Shown one piece after another: positions 1-8,913 of a DNA stretch of 64,000 bases. Under the pieces are notes generated by a model. It saw nothing but the letters and a program-made list of their open reading frames with translations, did not search any database and was not told where the DNA came from. A program made the translations under genes and the position numbers. Numbering within the stretch: the first letter of the stretch is position 1; every line of letters starts with the position of its first letter. The DNA comes from Cladochytrium replicatum (Eukaryota; Chytridiomycota; Chytridiomycetes; Cladochytriales; Cladochytriaceae), in the NCBI GenBank assembly GCA_025526935.1, contig JAHLKD010000098.1, positions 124,001 to 188,000 of the forward strand. The letters are read 5' to 3'.

Positions 1-310
1 CCACGAGTCAAATCGAGTCAAATATTTTGCTATATTTGACTTGTGACCATTTGTGGCTTCCTTTGATTTGACTCGCCAGTCAAATGCCAGACGCCCCATT
101 TGACTCGCCAAATATTTGATATACCATTCTGTTGGACCACTCGTCAAATGCTTCACAAATATTTGATTTGCCCAAATACATTTGACAAATAGATATTTGC
201 CTATTCGATTTGTCAAGTATTTGCAGAATGTTTGCTATTCGCCAAATATTTGTATTAGATTCGACAAATATTTGGCAAATAGTTATCATTTGGCAAATAT
301 TGACAAATCA
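1..310. repeat. AT-rich repeat built on CAAATATTTG
   Basis: The first 300 bases are a loose, non-phased repetition of CAAATATTTG/TTTGACAAAT words, several of them perfect palindromes. There is no codon structure on either strand and no fixed period, so it looks like a decayed satellite or the edge of a repeat that continues beyond the window. No gene is seen between here and 443. Confidence 0.55.
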
Positions 311-442
311 CCACTTTTTGCAAGAAGATTAAAGGGTCCTTTCAGTAATATTACAATCTTTCTCAGGTACATATCTGTACCCGCTCCTGGAAAATCACGT
401 GATTCCAGCAGTGGCCGAAAATTTGGTACCCACTGTCCTAGC

Positions 443-2440
443 TAAGGTTCGGCGGGTCCGGGTCGGGTCCGGGTTTCAGTGGCGACCCGCACCAAACCCT
501 TTGGGTCGGGTCGTGTTTGTCTGGGGACCCGCAGGGTCACTGACGGGTACAAAGGGAATACCCGGACCCGAAGTGGTTGAAACCCGTACCCGACCCTGAC
601 CCGCCGGGTTTTGCTGCCCAGGAGAGGATTGATTGAATTTTGAGTTAGACCACGGATATTTACATGAACACTTTGTGTCTGTGTGGACAGTGTGTATTTT
701 AGAAACACTATCGTTAAAAGAAACAAAACTCCACTGAGCAATCACAAGTTGATAGGTGGAACAGCCCAAATCAGCTTCTGTATCTGGTTCATATCGTCAG
801 AGTCCCATCCACCACTGGTTACGTCCTTCGCCAACCCAGTCCTGATGAACCGATCAATGTCGTCATTTGAAAGCATGAAATCCTTGGCTAAACCTGTCTT
901 CCAAGGTTTCCAATCCACCTCAGGGAGCGTTATGGACGAAAGATGCCCGATGTATGCCGTCCAGAACCTTAGCCACTCAGAAGGATATGCATCCACTAAT
1001 GCCCTGAACATGCGATAGATAGTGGCAGACGTACTTAGCGAATTATTGTGCCGTATCCAGTTTCCGAGCAAAATGTGCACCCTAAGAAGAGTAAGGCTGC
1101 TCCGAGAACTGCTACTTGAAGTTGATATTCGGCTTGAGCGGTCGTCTGATTCAACAAATATGGGCCATAAAAATTCATTTCAGGAGAGGACTTCGTAGTT
1201 TACGTTGACGTACTTGATTGATGGTGGAAGAGACGGCAATTTAAGGTCATAAATAACCTCATTGATCTTATGCATCTGGAAGCAGATACCCTGGATGACC
1301 TCTTTCACCAAAAGGATAGCCGTACGACGATGCTGCTGCAGGCTAAGCAATGCAAGGGAACTCGTTGGAGAACTGGTTCGATGTACCTTCGGAATTCTAC
1401 CAATCCCCTTGATAGCCGACGATATGCTTATTAGGCCGCCTGTTGATGTTGGCGCCGCAGGTGCTGCAGCTTCTGAATGACCAGCCTGTCGTTTCAGAGC
1501 AGCAAGCTCTCCCTCCAGGGCGGTCACACGTGATTTCCATTGTGAAATCTCCTGGGAAGTTGCCTGCTTCTCCCTTTCCATTGCAGCGGTGATCTCCCTG
1601 AATCTTGCTAGCTCTTCGTGCTCGCCGTGCTGAATCAATGCACCCGCCCTGCCCAATTCATCAATGAGAGCCTTCTCTCGCACTTCTGCTGCGATGCAGG
1701 TCCTTCTCTCGTTCATTGCAGTCTCTTCGAGATCTTTTGTCATGTTCAACAGTCGTTCTGACTGTTTGAGGACAAGTTTTGTCCTTTCACGGTCCTCATC
1801 TGCTCGTTTGATGGTCGCTTGGAACTCGTCAACCTTTGCAGTGACGGGCATTCCTCTGTAAATGCCGTACTTGTGTCCCTGCCGCCTGTAAAAGTCCAGA
1901 AATGTTGTTTCCTTCTGAAAGGAAGAGCTTTTCAAGCACTCCATACGATAGGCGTTTGCTGCTGTTATGAACTCCGTTCGTCCACTGCATTCATCGTGAA
2001 TTTCGTTCAGGGCTTGACGAACTAGCTTGCTGTCAGAGTTAAGTCGGTCGATCAACCCTTGAAGAACAAATCTTGGGCCGCATTCATCACGATTTGTTTG
2101 ACAGTTGCTGATGAAGGCCTCCGAGTCGTAGCTGTGGCCGCTCGCTTTGAATTTTTGATACCAAAGTCGTACGTCTGAAGCAGGACAGAGTCCGTCGATG
2201 AGCAAATAGTCAGCATCCCCTTTAGTACCACGTCGCGCTGGTTTCTTTGAAGGAGCTGTCGATTTGATATCTGTCGATTTGACATCAAGGCCAACTTCTG
2301 CTTCTTCCACTTCAGAACCCGATGCCAGAGATGTTTCAGGTGCAGTCACAGGTTCTGCACTTGATTCTCTTTCAGATGATGGTCTGGATTGTTTTAACGC
2401 TCGCTTCTTTGTAGTTCGAGGCATGGTGTTTGTACTGTTT
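443..2440 (-). mobile_element. Copy 1 of an unidentified ORF-bearing repeat element
   Basis: This is the longest of four copies of one element in the window (others at about 21186-21822 plus, 44850-45908 minus, 45909-46499 plus). Read on the minus strand it holds a long ORF, about 130 nt of non-coding sequence, then roughly 180 nt of degenerate GGGTCGGGT-type sequence, ending in GACCCGCCGAACCTTA at 443. The other copies end at the same terminal bases but begin at different internal points. That pattern (fixed 3' end, variable 5' truncation) suggests copying by target-primed reverse transcription, as for LINE/SINE elements, but no reverse transcriptase is present. The 5' boundary is not defined; I saw no terminal inverted repeat. 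Confidence 0.7.
742..2424 (-). pseudogene. Coiled-coil protein of the repeat element, one in-frame stop
   Basis: From the ATG at 2424 a 414-residue ORF runs to a TGA at 1180-1182; the same frame then continues open to 742, giving about 560 codons. The first 80 residues are basic and Ser/Pro rich, then comes a globular part (about residues 75-200), a charged coiled coil (about 200-310), and a C-terminal part rich in Trp (motifs PSEWLRFW, LPEVDWKPW). The copy at 44.8-45.9 kb reads straight through the position of the stop, with one base fewer just before it and one more shortly after. The stop in this copy is therefore a compensated frameshift, and the parent protein was a single chain. I do not recognise the family; no zinc knuckle, polymerase, integrase or helicase motif is visible. 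Confidence 0.6.
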
Positions 2441-2579
2441 GTCGTGGGAAGATACTGGCCCGGTTCTTAGCCGGAATGTTACAGGAATGTATGCTATAAT
2501 ACTTCCCTGACACTATAGTTTTCTACCCGATCTGAAAATAATAATAAGCCAGGGAAGAAACTGGCTAGTAACATTGATA

Positions 2580-3010
2580 GAGAGGATTCTGTCCGGGTGG
2601 ACAGAATCTTATTGCTAGTAAAATTGATAGAGAGGTTAGCTGTACTTGATAGAGATCACTGAAGTACGGTCAATGAGTTGAGAAAGTGTCCGGGTGGACA
2701 GAATCTTATTGCTAGTAACATTAATAGAGAGGTTAGCTGTACCTGATAGAAATTACTGAAGTACCGTCAATGAGTTGAGAAAGTGTCCGGGTGGACAGAA
2801 TCGTATTGCTAGTAACATTGATAGAGAGGTTAGTTGTATTGGGTAGAGATCACTGAAGTACGGTCAATGAGTTGAGAAAGTGTCCGGGTGGACAGAATCT
2901 TATTGCTAGGAACATTAATAGAGAGGTTAGCTGTACCTGATAGAAATTACTGAAGTACCGTCAATGAGTTGAGAAAGTGTCCGGGGGGACAGAATCCTAT
3001 TCTACCCAGA
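2580..3010 (+). repeat. Tandem array, about 97-bp unit, forward orientation
   Basis: About five units, each containing GTCCGGGTGGACAGAATC followed by TTGCTAGTAACATTGATAGAG, and a GAAGTACCGTCAATGAG segment. The same unit in inverted orientation begins about 40 bp further on. It is not needed to make the two ends of the neighbouring hAT element, so it may be the right end of a second, deleted copy. Confidence 0.85.
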
Positions 3011-3046
3011 CAGACACAGTGACACTCAGTCTCCCAGATTTCTGTC

Positions 3047-3490
3047 CACCCGGACACTTTCTCAACTCATTGACGGTACTTCAGTAATCTCTATCAGGTA
3101 CAGCTAACCTCTCTACAAATACTACTAGCAATAGGATTCTGTCCACCCGGACACTTTCTCAACTCATTGACGGTACTTCAGTGATCTCTACCCAATACAA
3201 CTAACCTCTCTATCAATGTTACTAGCAATAGGATTCTGTCCACCCGGACACTTTCTCAACTCATTGACGTACTTCAGTTATCTCTACCCAATACAGCTAA
3301 CCTCTCTATCAATGTTACTAGCAATAAGATTCTGTCCACCCGGACACTTTCTCAACTCATTGACGGTACTTCACTGATACTTCACTGATCTCGATCAAGT
3401 ACAACCAACCTCTCTACAACTACTACTTGTAATAGGATTCTGTCCAGGCGGTCGCTTTCTCAACTCCTGGACGGTACTTCAACAGATGAA
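3047..3490 (-). repeat. Left terminal array of the hAT element (inverted units)
   Basis: Five degenerate units of the roughly 97-bp repeat in the opposite orientation to those at 2580-3010 and 6070-7545. Each carries TCTGTCCACCCGGACACTTT, then a segment beginning ACGGTACTTCAGTGATCTC. The inner units are the most diverged. Confidence 0.8.
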
Positions 3491-3677
3491 CAGTCTAAAC
3501 AACAATTTATATTTAAAAGAGTGGGTTATCATCAGTTGCTTCCAACTCTAATACCACATCAAAATCCTCGCCAAAATTATGCACCTTTACAAAATCCTCA
3601 CTAACATCACTTTTTGAATCTAGGGAATCATTTTTGAACGGTTCTTCAGCACTCAATTGATGCAACCAGTCATGACG

Positions 3678-5948
3678 TCACATCAACGCATTTATTGTTC
3701 TTGGAGCAAGGCGGTTGCGAGTTGCAGGTACCAAATCAACCCCGGCTGAAAACTTTCGTTCGACTGGAGCGCTTGTTGCTGGTATTCCTAAATAGTCCAT
3801 TGCCATCTGGCTTAGGGCTGGAAAGTTCACACTTCCAACAGTCTTCCACCAGTCCATAATATTGATTGGCTTCCCATCAGAATCAATACCGCGGAGTACC
3901 TGATCGCCAAGATAGCGATCCAGCTCATCTTTTTCCTCAGGAATCTCTTCTTGCCAGATGAAAACGGATCTAATGGCTCTCAAGCGTTCAGCGTCCGTTT
4001 TTTTCTGTCTATCACCGGAAGCTCCGCTCGAATCGTGTCGACGTTCTGGCGTGTTTCCAAAAACATCGGCACCACTGTTCTTGATTTTCCGTGACTTATA
4101 CGATTCCTCCCAGACTTTCCGCACTAGGGTGACCTGATCCCTTCCTACATCTTTCTCCCAAGCCTTTGAAAATCGATAATATTGATCCTTAAAACGAGGA
4201 TCGAGTACCGTAGCAACTGCTAAACACGGGCTCTTAGCGATTGAGTAATATATTCTCAGCTTATCTAGTGCATTTCGAAATGCTTTGGTGAAAGTTTCAT
4301 CTAATTCTGCATCCTCTAGGTCCTCCAGTTGATCGATAAGATCGTTGTAAAATGGAATAACAAGCGGAAGTGTTGGATATCTAGACCCCTCGATTGCCTT
4401 TGATATAACCTCGAAAACACTCAAACCATCCCGGATCTTCTGTAGGACCTCCCATTGCTTTGGATTTATTGACCAATCTTTCAAAGAATCTTCAATCCAG
4501 CATATTTTGTCCATTGCCTCTCGTAGCTGTAAGGCTCGTTTGACCATATAGAACGTGCTATTCCAGCGAGTTGTCACATCGATAATTGGTAATAGAGGAA
4601 CCAGTTTCACAAATCGGCACGAATCAATAAATGAGCTTCGTCGTTTTGGGGAAGACCGGATTCCTCTGACTAGCCGTCGAAGAAGGTTTATGACATTAAC
4701 GCCGGAGTTATCGTCATTTGCGACTGTGTCCCCTGCGGGCGCGAATGTATCGATAAAATCCTTTGCTGCAAGATTGATAATGTGTGCCATACACCGCATG
4801 TGTTGAGTTTCTGCAGACCACGCAATATCCCTATCTTCCAAGAGCGTCTCCAGCTTAGCACTCATGGTAAAGTTGTTTGAACCGTTGTCGGTTGTAATGC
4901 ACAATAAGCGTTCACCCGATAGCATGCCAAATTCATCCAGACACTTGACAAGCTGACTAGCCATGGCGACGCCTTCATGCTTTCCAACCATCGGAATCAT
5001 CTGCAGCAGCAAGTCCTGCGGCTCCCATTCTTTCGTGATGAAGTGGGCAGTAATTCCAAGAAAAGAAATCTGGTTCTTCGATGTCCAACAGTCAGCTGTT
5101 ATTGATACTTTTGAAGGCGAACCAACAATCAGACCTTTAATGAGCTCCTTCTGCCTATCGTAAAGATCCATCTCCTTTTGCTTCACTGCTTTTGCCGTCT
5201 TTGGTGTATAGTTTGGCTGAAAAGTCTTCAGCATGCTGACAAAGAACTCTTTCTCCACAACAGTAAAAGCCTGATTGTCTGCAGCAATCCAGTCCAAAAT
5301 CGACCGCCACGCTACGTCTGGATTGAACACAAAGTTTTGCTCCTTCTCCTGCGAGCCAAAATTCAATGTCTGTTGTCCCTTGGGGACGATGTCCAACAGT
5401 CCAAGCGACCTGGCAATACTTCCATGGTGGTTTTTCAGATGCCGGAGGAAGTTTTTTGTTGATCCTGTCTTATCGACCTTCTGGCTCCACTTGCATTTCG
5501 CAACCAAACATGTTCTCAGACCATTATCAACCTTATAGTAATCCTTCGCTATGCCGCCTCGACTACCTCTACAGTCCGACATGCTATCAACATCTGCGTC
5601 TGATGAAAGCATTGATGGTTGAACTGATCCAGCTGCAGGCTCCTGTCGCACTGAAGAGTCAGCAAAACTAACGTCGGCAGGAAGCTGTGGTGCATGCTGA
5701 GAAGCCGGGCCCAACTCGCTGGAGTCATTGGAAGAAGATGTGGAGCTCGGCTCTCGAGCGCTGTTGTTGCCACCGTGTCCTGATACACGTCTGCGTTTGT
5801 CCTGCATGATGTTCCCCTCGCTGGACGCCTCTGAAATTTGGGGGGCTGGCAGACTTCGCTTCTGTGTGTCAAGCGGATGACTGTCCACCAGTCTTTGGCT
5901 TGCGTCGGACGCTGCCTTACGCTTTGGTTTAACAAAGGCGGCGTCCAT
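3678..5948 (-). CDS. hAT family transposase (BED finger, RNase H-like core)
   Basis: A 756-residue ORF starting at the ATG at 5948. After a disordered Ser-rich N-terminus, a BED-type zinc finger lies at about residues 140-175 (CLVAKC...HLKNHH). The RNase H-like core follows: first Asp in ITADCWTSK, second Asp in CITTDNGSNN, the family motif CMAHIINLAAKDF, then DVTTRWNSTF. The C-terminal dimerisation region holds the third acidic residue in TSAPVERKFS. It would bind the element's ends and cut and paste it by hairpin chemistry in the nucleus. The ORF stops at a TGA (3678-3680) directly after INALM, but the same frame stays open for another 51 codons to a TAA at 3523-3525. A truncating nonsense mutation of an otherwise normal C-terminus is therefore likely, and activity is doubtful. 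Confidence 0.93.
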   Translation of the reverse strand: MDAAFVKPKRKAASDASQRLVDSHPLDTQKRSLPAPQISEASSEGNIMQDKRRRVSGHGGNNSAREPSSTSSSNDSSELGPASQHAPQLPADVSFADSSVRQEPAAGSVQPSMLSSDADVDSMSDCRGSRGGIAKDYYKVDNGLRTCLVAKCKWSQKVDKTGSTKNFLRHLKNHHGSIARSLGLLDIVPKGQQTLNFGSQEKEQNFVFNPDVAWRSILDWIAADNQAFTVVEKEFFVSMLKTFQPNYTPKTAKAVKQKEMDLYDRQKELIKGLIVGSPSKVSITADCWTSKNQISFLGITAHFITKEWEPQDLLLQMIPMVGKHEGVAMASQLVKCLDEFGMLSGERLLCITTDNGSNNFTMSAKLETLLEDRDIAWSAETQHMRCMAHIINLAAKDFIDTFAPAGDTVANDDNSGVNVINLLRRLVRGIRSSPKRRSSFIDSCRFVKLVPLLPIIDVTTRWNSTFYMVKRALQLREAMDKICWIEDSLKDWSINPKQWEVLQKIRDGLSVFEVISKAIEGSRYPTLPLVIPFYNDLIDQLEDLEDAELDETFTKAFRNALDKLRIYYSIAKSPCLAVATVLDPRFKDQYYRFSKAWEKDVGRDQVTLVRKVWEESYKSRKIKNSGADVFGNTPERRHDSSGASGDRQKKTDAERLRAIRSVFIWQEEIPEEKDELDRYLGDQVLRGIDSDGKPINIMDWWKTVGSVNFPALSQMAMDYLGIPATSAPVERKFSAGVDLVPATRNRLAPRTINALM

Positions 5949-6069
5949 TTTTGCTGTGGTGTGGCTGGAACGTTACTGACTCTAAGTGTCCAGGTGCACA
6001 GAAAGCAAAGCTCTCGAGGTCTGTCGTGGTAGAAATTGTTTGTTACAGAACTTCCGTTGTGACTTCTTG

Positions 6070-7545
6070 GAAAGTGTCCGGGTGGACAGAATCGTATTGC
6101 TAGTAACATTGATAGAGGTTAGTTGTACTGGGTAGAGATAACTGAAGTACGTCAATGAGTTGAGAAAGTGTCTGGGTGGACAGAATCCTATTGCTAGTAA
6201 CATTGATAGAGGTTAGTTGTACTGGGTAGAGATAACTGAAGTACGTCAATGAGTTGAGAAAGTGTCTGGGTGGACAGAATCCTATTGCTAGTAACATTGA
6301 TAGAGAGGTTAGCTGTATTGGGTAGAGATAACTGAAGTACGTCAATGAGTTGAGAAAGTGTCCGGGTGGACAGAATCCTATTGCTAGTAACATTGATAGA
6401 GAGGTTAGCTGTATTGGGTAGAGATAACTGAAGTACGTCAATGAGTTGAGAAAGTGTCCGGGTGGACAGAATCTTATTGCTAGTAACATTGATAGAGATG
6501 TTAGTTTGTACTTGATAGAGATCACTCAAGTACCGTCAATGAGTTAAGAAAGTGTCCGGGTGGACAGAATCTTATTGCTAGTAACATTGATAGAGAGGTT
6601 AGTTGTATTGGGTAGAGATAACTGAAGTACATCAATGAGTTGAGAAAGTGTCCGGGTGGACAGAATCTTATTGCTAGTAACATTGATAGAGAGGTTAGCT
6701 GTACTTGATAGAGATCACTGAAGTACCGTCAATGAGTTGAGAAAGTGTTCGGGTGGACAGAATTTTATTGCTAGTAACATTGATAGAGAGGTTAGCTGTA
6801 CTTGATAGAGATCACTGAAGTACCGTCAATGAGTTGAGAAAGTGTTCGGGTGGACAGAATTTTATTGCTAGTAACATTGATAGAGATGTTAGTTGTATTG
6901 GGTAGAGATAACTGAAGTACGTCAATGAGTTGAGAAAGTGTCCGGGTGGACAGAATCTTATTGCTAGTAACATTGATAGAGATGTTAGTTTGTACTTGAT
7001 AGAGATCACTCAAGTACCGTCAATGAGTTAAGAAAGTGTCCGGGTGGACAGAATCTTATTGCTAGTAACATTGATAGAGAGGTTAGCTGTATTGGGTAGA
7101 GATAACTGAAGTACGTCAATGAGTTGAGAAAGTGTCCGGGTGGACAGAATTTTATTGCTAGTAACATTGATAGAGATGTTAGTTTGTACTTGATAGAGAT
7201 CACTCAAGTACCGTCAATGAGTTAAGAAAGTGTCCGGGTGGACAGAATCTTATTGCTAGTAACATTGATAGAGAGGTTAGCTGTACTTGATAGAGATCAC
7301 TGAAGTACCGTCAATGAGTTGAGAAAGTGTTCGGGTGGACAGAATTTTATTGCTAGTAACATTGATAGAGATGTTAGTTGTACTTGATAGAGATCACTCA
7401 AGTACCGTCAATGAGTTAAGAAAGTGTCCGGGTGGACAGAATCTTATTGCTAGTAACATTGATAGAGAGGTTAGTTGTATTGGGTAGAGATAACTGAAGT
7501 ACGTCAATGAGTTGAGAAAGTGTCCGGGTGGACAGAAAATACATG
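6070..7545 (+). repeat. Right terminal array of the hAT element
   Basis: About sixteen direct units of 93-101 bp. Each has AAAGTGTCCGGGTGGACAGA, a TTGCTAGTAACATTGATAGAG block and a GTACNGTCAATGAGTTGAGA block. Two unit subtypes alternate (TGTATTGGGTAGAGATAACT versus TGTACTTGATAGAGATCACT), which points to recent expansion in blocks. GTCCGGGTGGAC is itself an imperfect palindrome. Open frames across it (Cys-Pro-Pro-Gly-His rich) are a by-product of the repetition. Confidence 0.9.
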
Positions 7546-7674
7546 CCTTGATGTCCGTTGTGATGCAAAATTGTTTGATACATACAAAACTTATATTGCG
7601 TCTTCTTGGAAAGTGTCCGCGTGGACAGAAAGAACAATAGCTTCGTTTTAGATTCTCTATCACATCGGGTTTTA

Positions 7675-7837
7675 CTCGGGTCTGACTTTTGACCCGAGAA
7701 GGGTTTTCCTACTGGACCCGATACCCGACCCGGATCCGACCCGAAAATTTTCCATGAAAACCCGGCACTCGGGTCGGGTACATTTAGTCAATGGACCCGG
7801 ACCCGACCCGAAAGACCCTAAAACCCGCCGATCCTTA
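7675..7837 (+). repeat. GGGTCGGG-rich repeat, family 2, with CCGATCCTTA end
   Basis: Degenerate sequence dominated by ACCCGACCC and CGGGTCGGG words, ending in AACCCGCCGATCCTTA at 7837. No coding part is attached. A partial copy lies inverted at 23699-23765. The last bases match the end of the ORF-bearing element family apart from one or two bases. Confidence 0.7.
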
Positions 7838-7879
7838 TCAGGTACTCTGTGGTTCCAGGTGAAATTTGTTATACCTGAA

Positions 7880-8188
7880 AGCAAATGACGGGACAGCATT
7901 GTTGGTTTTCCTGCATCCACCGCAGTAGTTCAAAAGGGATAATCCGACGCTGTTGCACCTGCTTCCGCCTCTCAGCAACAGCCCTAGCAGCAGCAGAAGG
8001 ACTGGCACCAGAGGGGGCAGCGGATGGGACAATGTGGAGGTATCTTCTCCGCATGTACGTGGGCAAAACAGAGAAACCAACAATGCAAACGACAGCGGTA
8101 AGTTCTCTATCATTCTTGTTTGAAATTGACTTAAAGATCCCGGTACATCTGCAACAGAACTACAAGAATCCGCTTCAAAGCGCCGCAC
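7880..8188 (-). pseudogene. Fragment with conserved CGGC peptide
   Basis: A minus-strand frame holds a 25-30 residue stretch (RGGSRCNSVGLS, then NYCGGCRKTNN) that recurs almost unchanged at 24070-24165. The differences between the two copies are mainly synonymous or conservative in this frame (Leu/Val, Tyr/Phe, Lys/Glu), whereas the other frames change charge, so this frame was the coding one. Upstream residues are unrelated in the two copies. Both copies sit beside hAT-type repeat arrays. A 3' CTTTCAG followed by GTATAACA hints at a former intron border. No known family is recognised. Confidence 0.35.
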
Positions 8189-8189
8189 G

Positions 8190-8492
8190 TGTTGGTTGAC
8201 TTAAACAGCACTTTGCCTTCAATTCTACAGAGAGGATGAGCTGAAAGCTCCTTTTGGAGGAAACGGCATCCTCTTCTTGGTTTCTCTAATCATTTCTAAT
8301 GCACTCTCCAGTTAATGAAGAAGAAGTCACTATCCCAGATACTGTTTAAACACTCAAGATGTGTAAAGTCGTTTTTGAGATGTATATTTTTGTAGTTATT
8401 GTGCTTTTGAGATTTTGTGCATTCACCAAATGGTCACACTGAGCGAGGTAACCATAATTTGGTATATCAGTTCTGTAAGGGAAGCTTTCGAG
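8190..8492. other. Gene-poor interval
   Basis: No sustained coding frame or repeat of note; AT-rich sequence with TATA-like stretches between the repeat block and the ankyrin gene. Confidence 0.5.
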
Positions 8493-8861
8493 TTATCTGA
8501 GTATCAACGCAATGTTGTCTCTTATCTGCTCACCTTCACTTAACCCTGGCCTGTTCAGCGGCCAGCCAGAGCGGGAAGTTTCACTAGGATTGGCCGGTAT
8601 CTTTCCATCATTATGCAGTTTTGCTGAGCCGTCGTTTGCTGGTGAGATCAGGGTGTTTGTGCTGACTTTTTGGTGAAGGATAAGATATCCAATGTACTCC
8701 CGGATCGATTGCTGGACAGCAGATTCTCTTTGGGTTTCCGACGCGGGGCTGCCGAATTTGTTGTGGCTTCCGTTGGAGCGCTGATAGGCTTCCTGGTGAT
8801 GCACCAGAGTAAACGGGCTCTCTGACGGCTGCTTTTGCTGCTGAGATTCTGAAGGACTGTG
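8493..8861 (-). CDS. Probable 3' exon, unknown protein (next to ankyrin gene)
   Basis: A frame starting after a plausible acceptor (CCTTCAG, about 8862) encodes about 120 residues with low-complexity Gln/Ser at first, then a helical part (SIREYIGYLILHQK), ending at 8493. It lies directly downstream of the ankyrin repeats, whose last codons run into a donor-like AAAG|GTAGCT at about 8923. It may therefore be the last exon of that gene, although the phase fits only after a frame correction. Function unknown. Confidence 0.4.
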   Translation of the reverse strand, partial: HSPSESQQQKQPSESPFTLVHHQEAYQRSNGSHNKFGSPASETQRESAVQQSIREYIGYLILHQKVSTNTLISPANDGSAKLHNDGKIPANPSETSRSGWPLNRPGLSEGEQIRDNIALILR

Positions 8862-8913
8862 TAACCGTGATCAATTTAAGGCTTGTAACAATATATAGAT
8901 CAATATAATCCAG

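Larger units (their letters stand above)
3040..7630 (-). mobile_element. hAT transposon with repeat-array inverted ends
   Basis: The transposase gene lies between a left array in inverted orientation (3047-3490, about five units starting TCTGTCCACCCGGACACTTT) and a longer right array in forward orientation (6070-7545, about sixteen units ending AAAGTGTCCGGGTGGACAGA). Together they form long inverted termini built of roughly 97-bp subrepeats, the plan of foldback-type termini. Outside the right array, 7545-7630 repeats a TTCTTGGAAAGTGTCC segment that also precedes the first right unit at 6062. Exact ends and 8-bp target duplications, expected for hAT elements, were not located. Confidence 0.75.

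Noticed and set aside
430-610. Telomere-like repeat (GGGTCGGG)
   Set aside because: The words are irregular, always tied to an element 3' end and found in both orientations at internal sites, unlike a telomere tract.
443-2440. Helitron identity for the repeated element
   Set aside because: The 3' end is CCTTA rather than CTRR, no Rep/helicase is present, and the variable 5' ends do not fit a Helitron's fixed TC start.
2580-3490. CRISPR-like array
   Set aside because: The roughly 97-bp units are repeats throughout, without unique spacers of uniform size, and the organism is eukaryotic; inverted arrangement fits transposon ends.
6100-7640. Several overlapping minus-strand open frames with repeated Cys-Pro-Pro-Gly-His and Leu-Ser-Thr-Arg peptides
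   Set aside because: They are the translation of a tandem non-coding repeat whose unit happens to lack stops; the frame changes with unit length and there is no start or codon bias.
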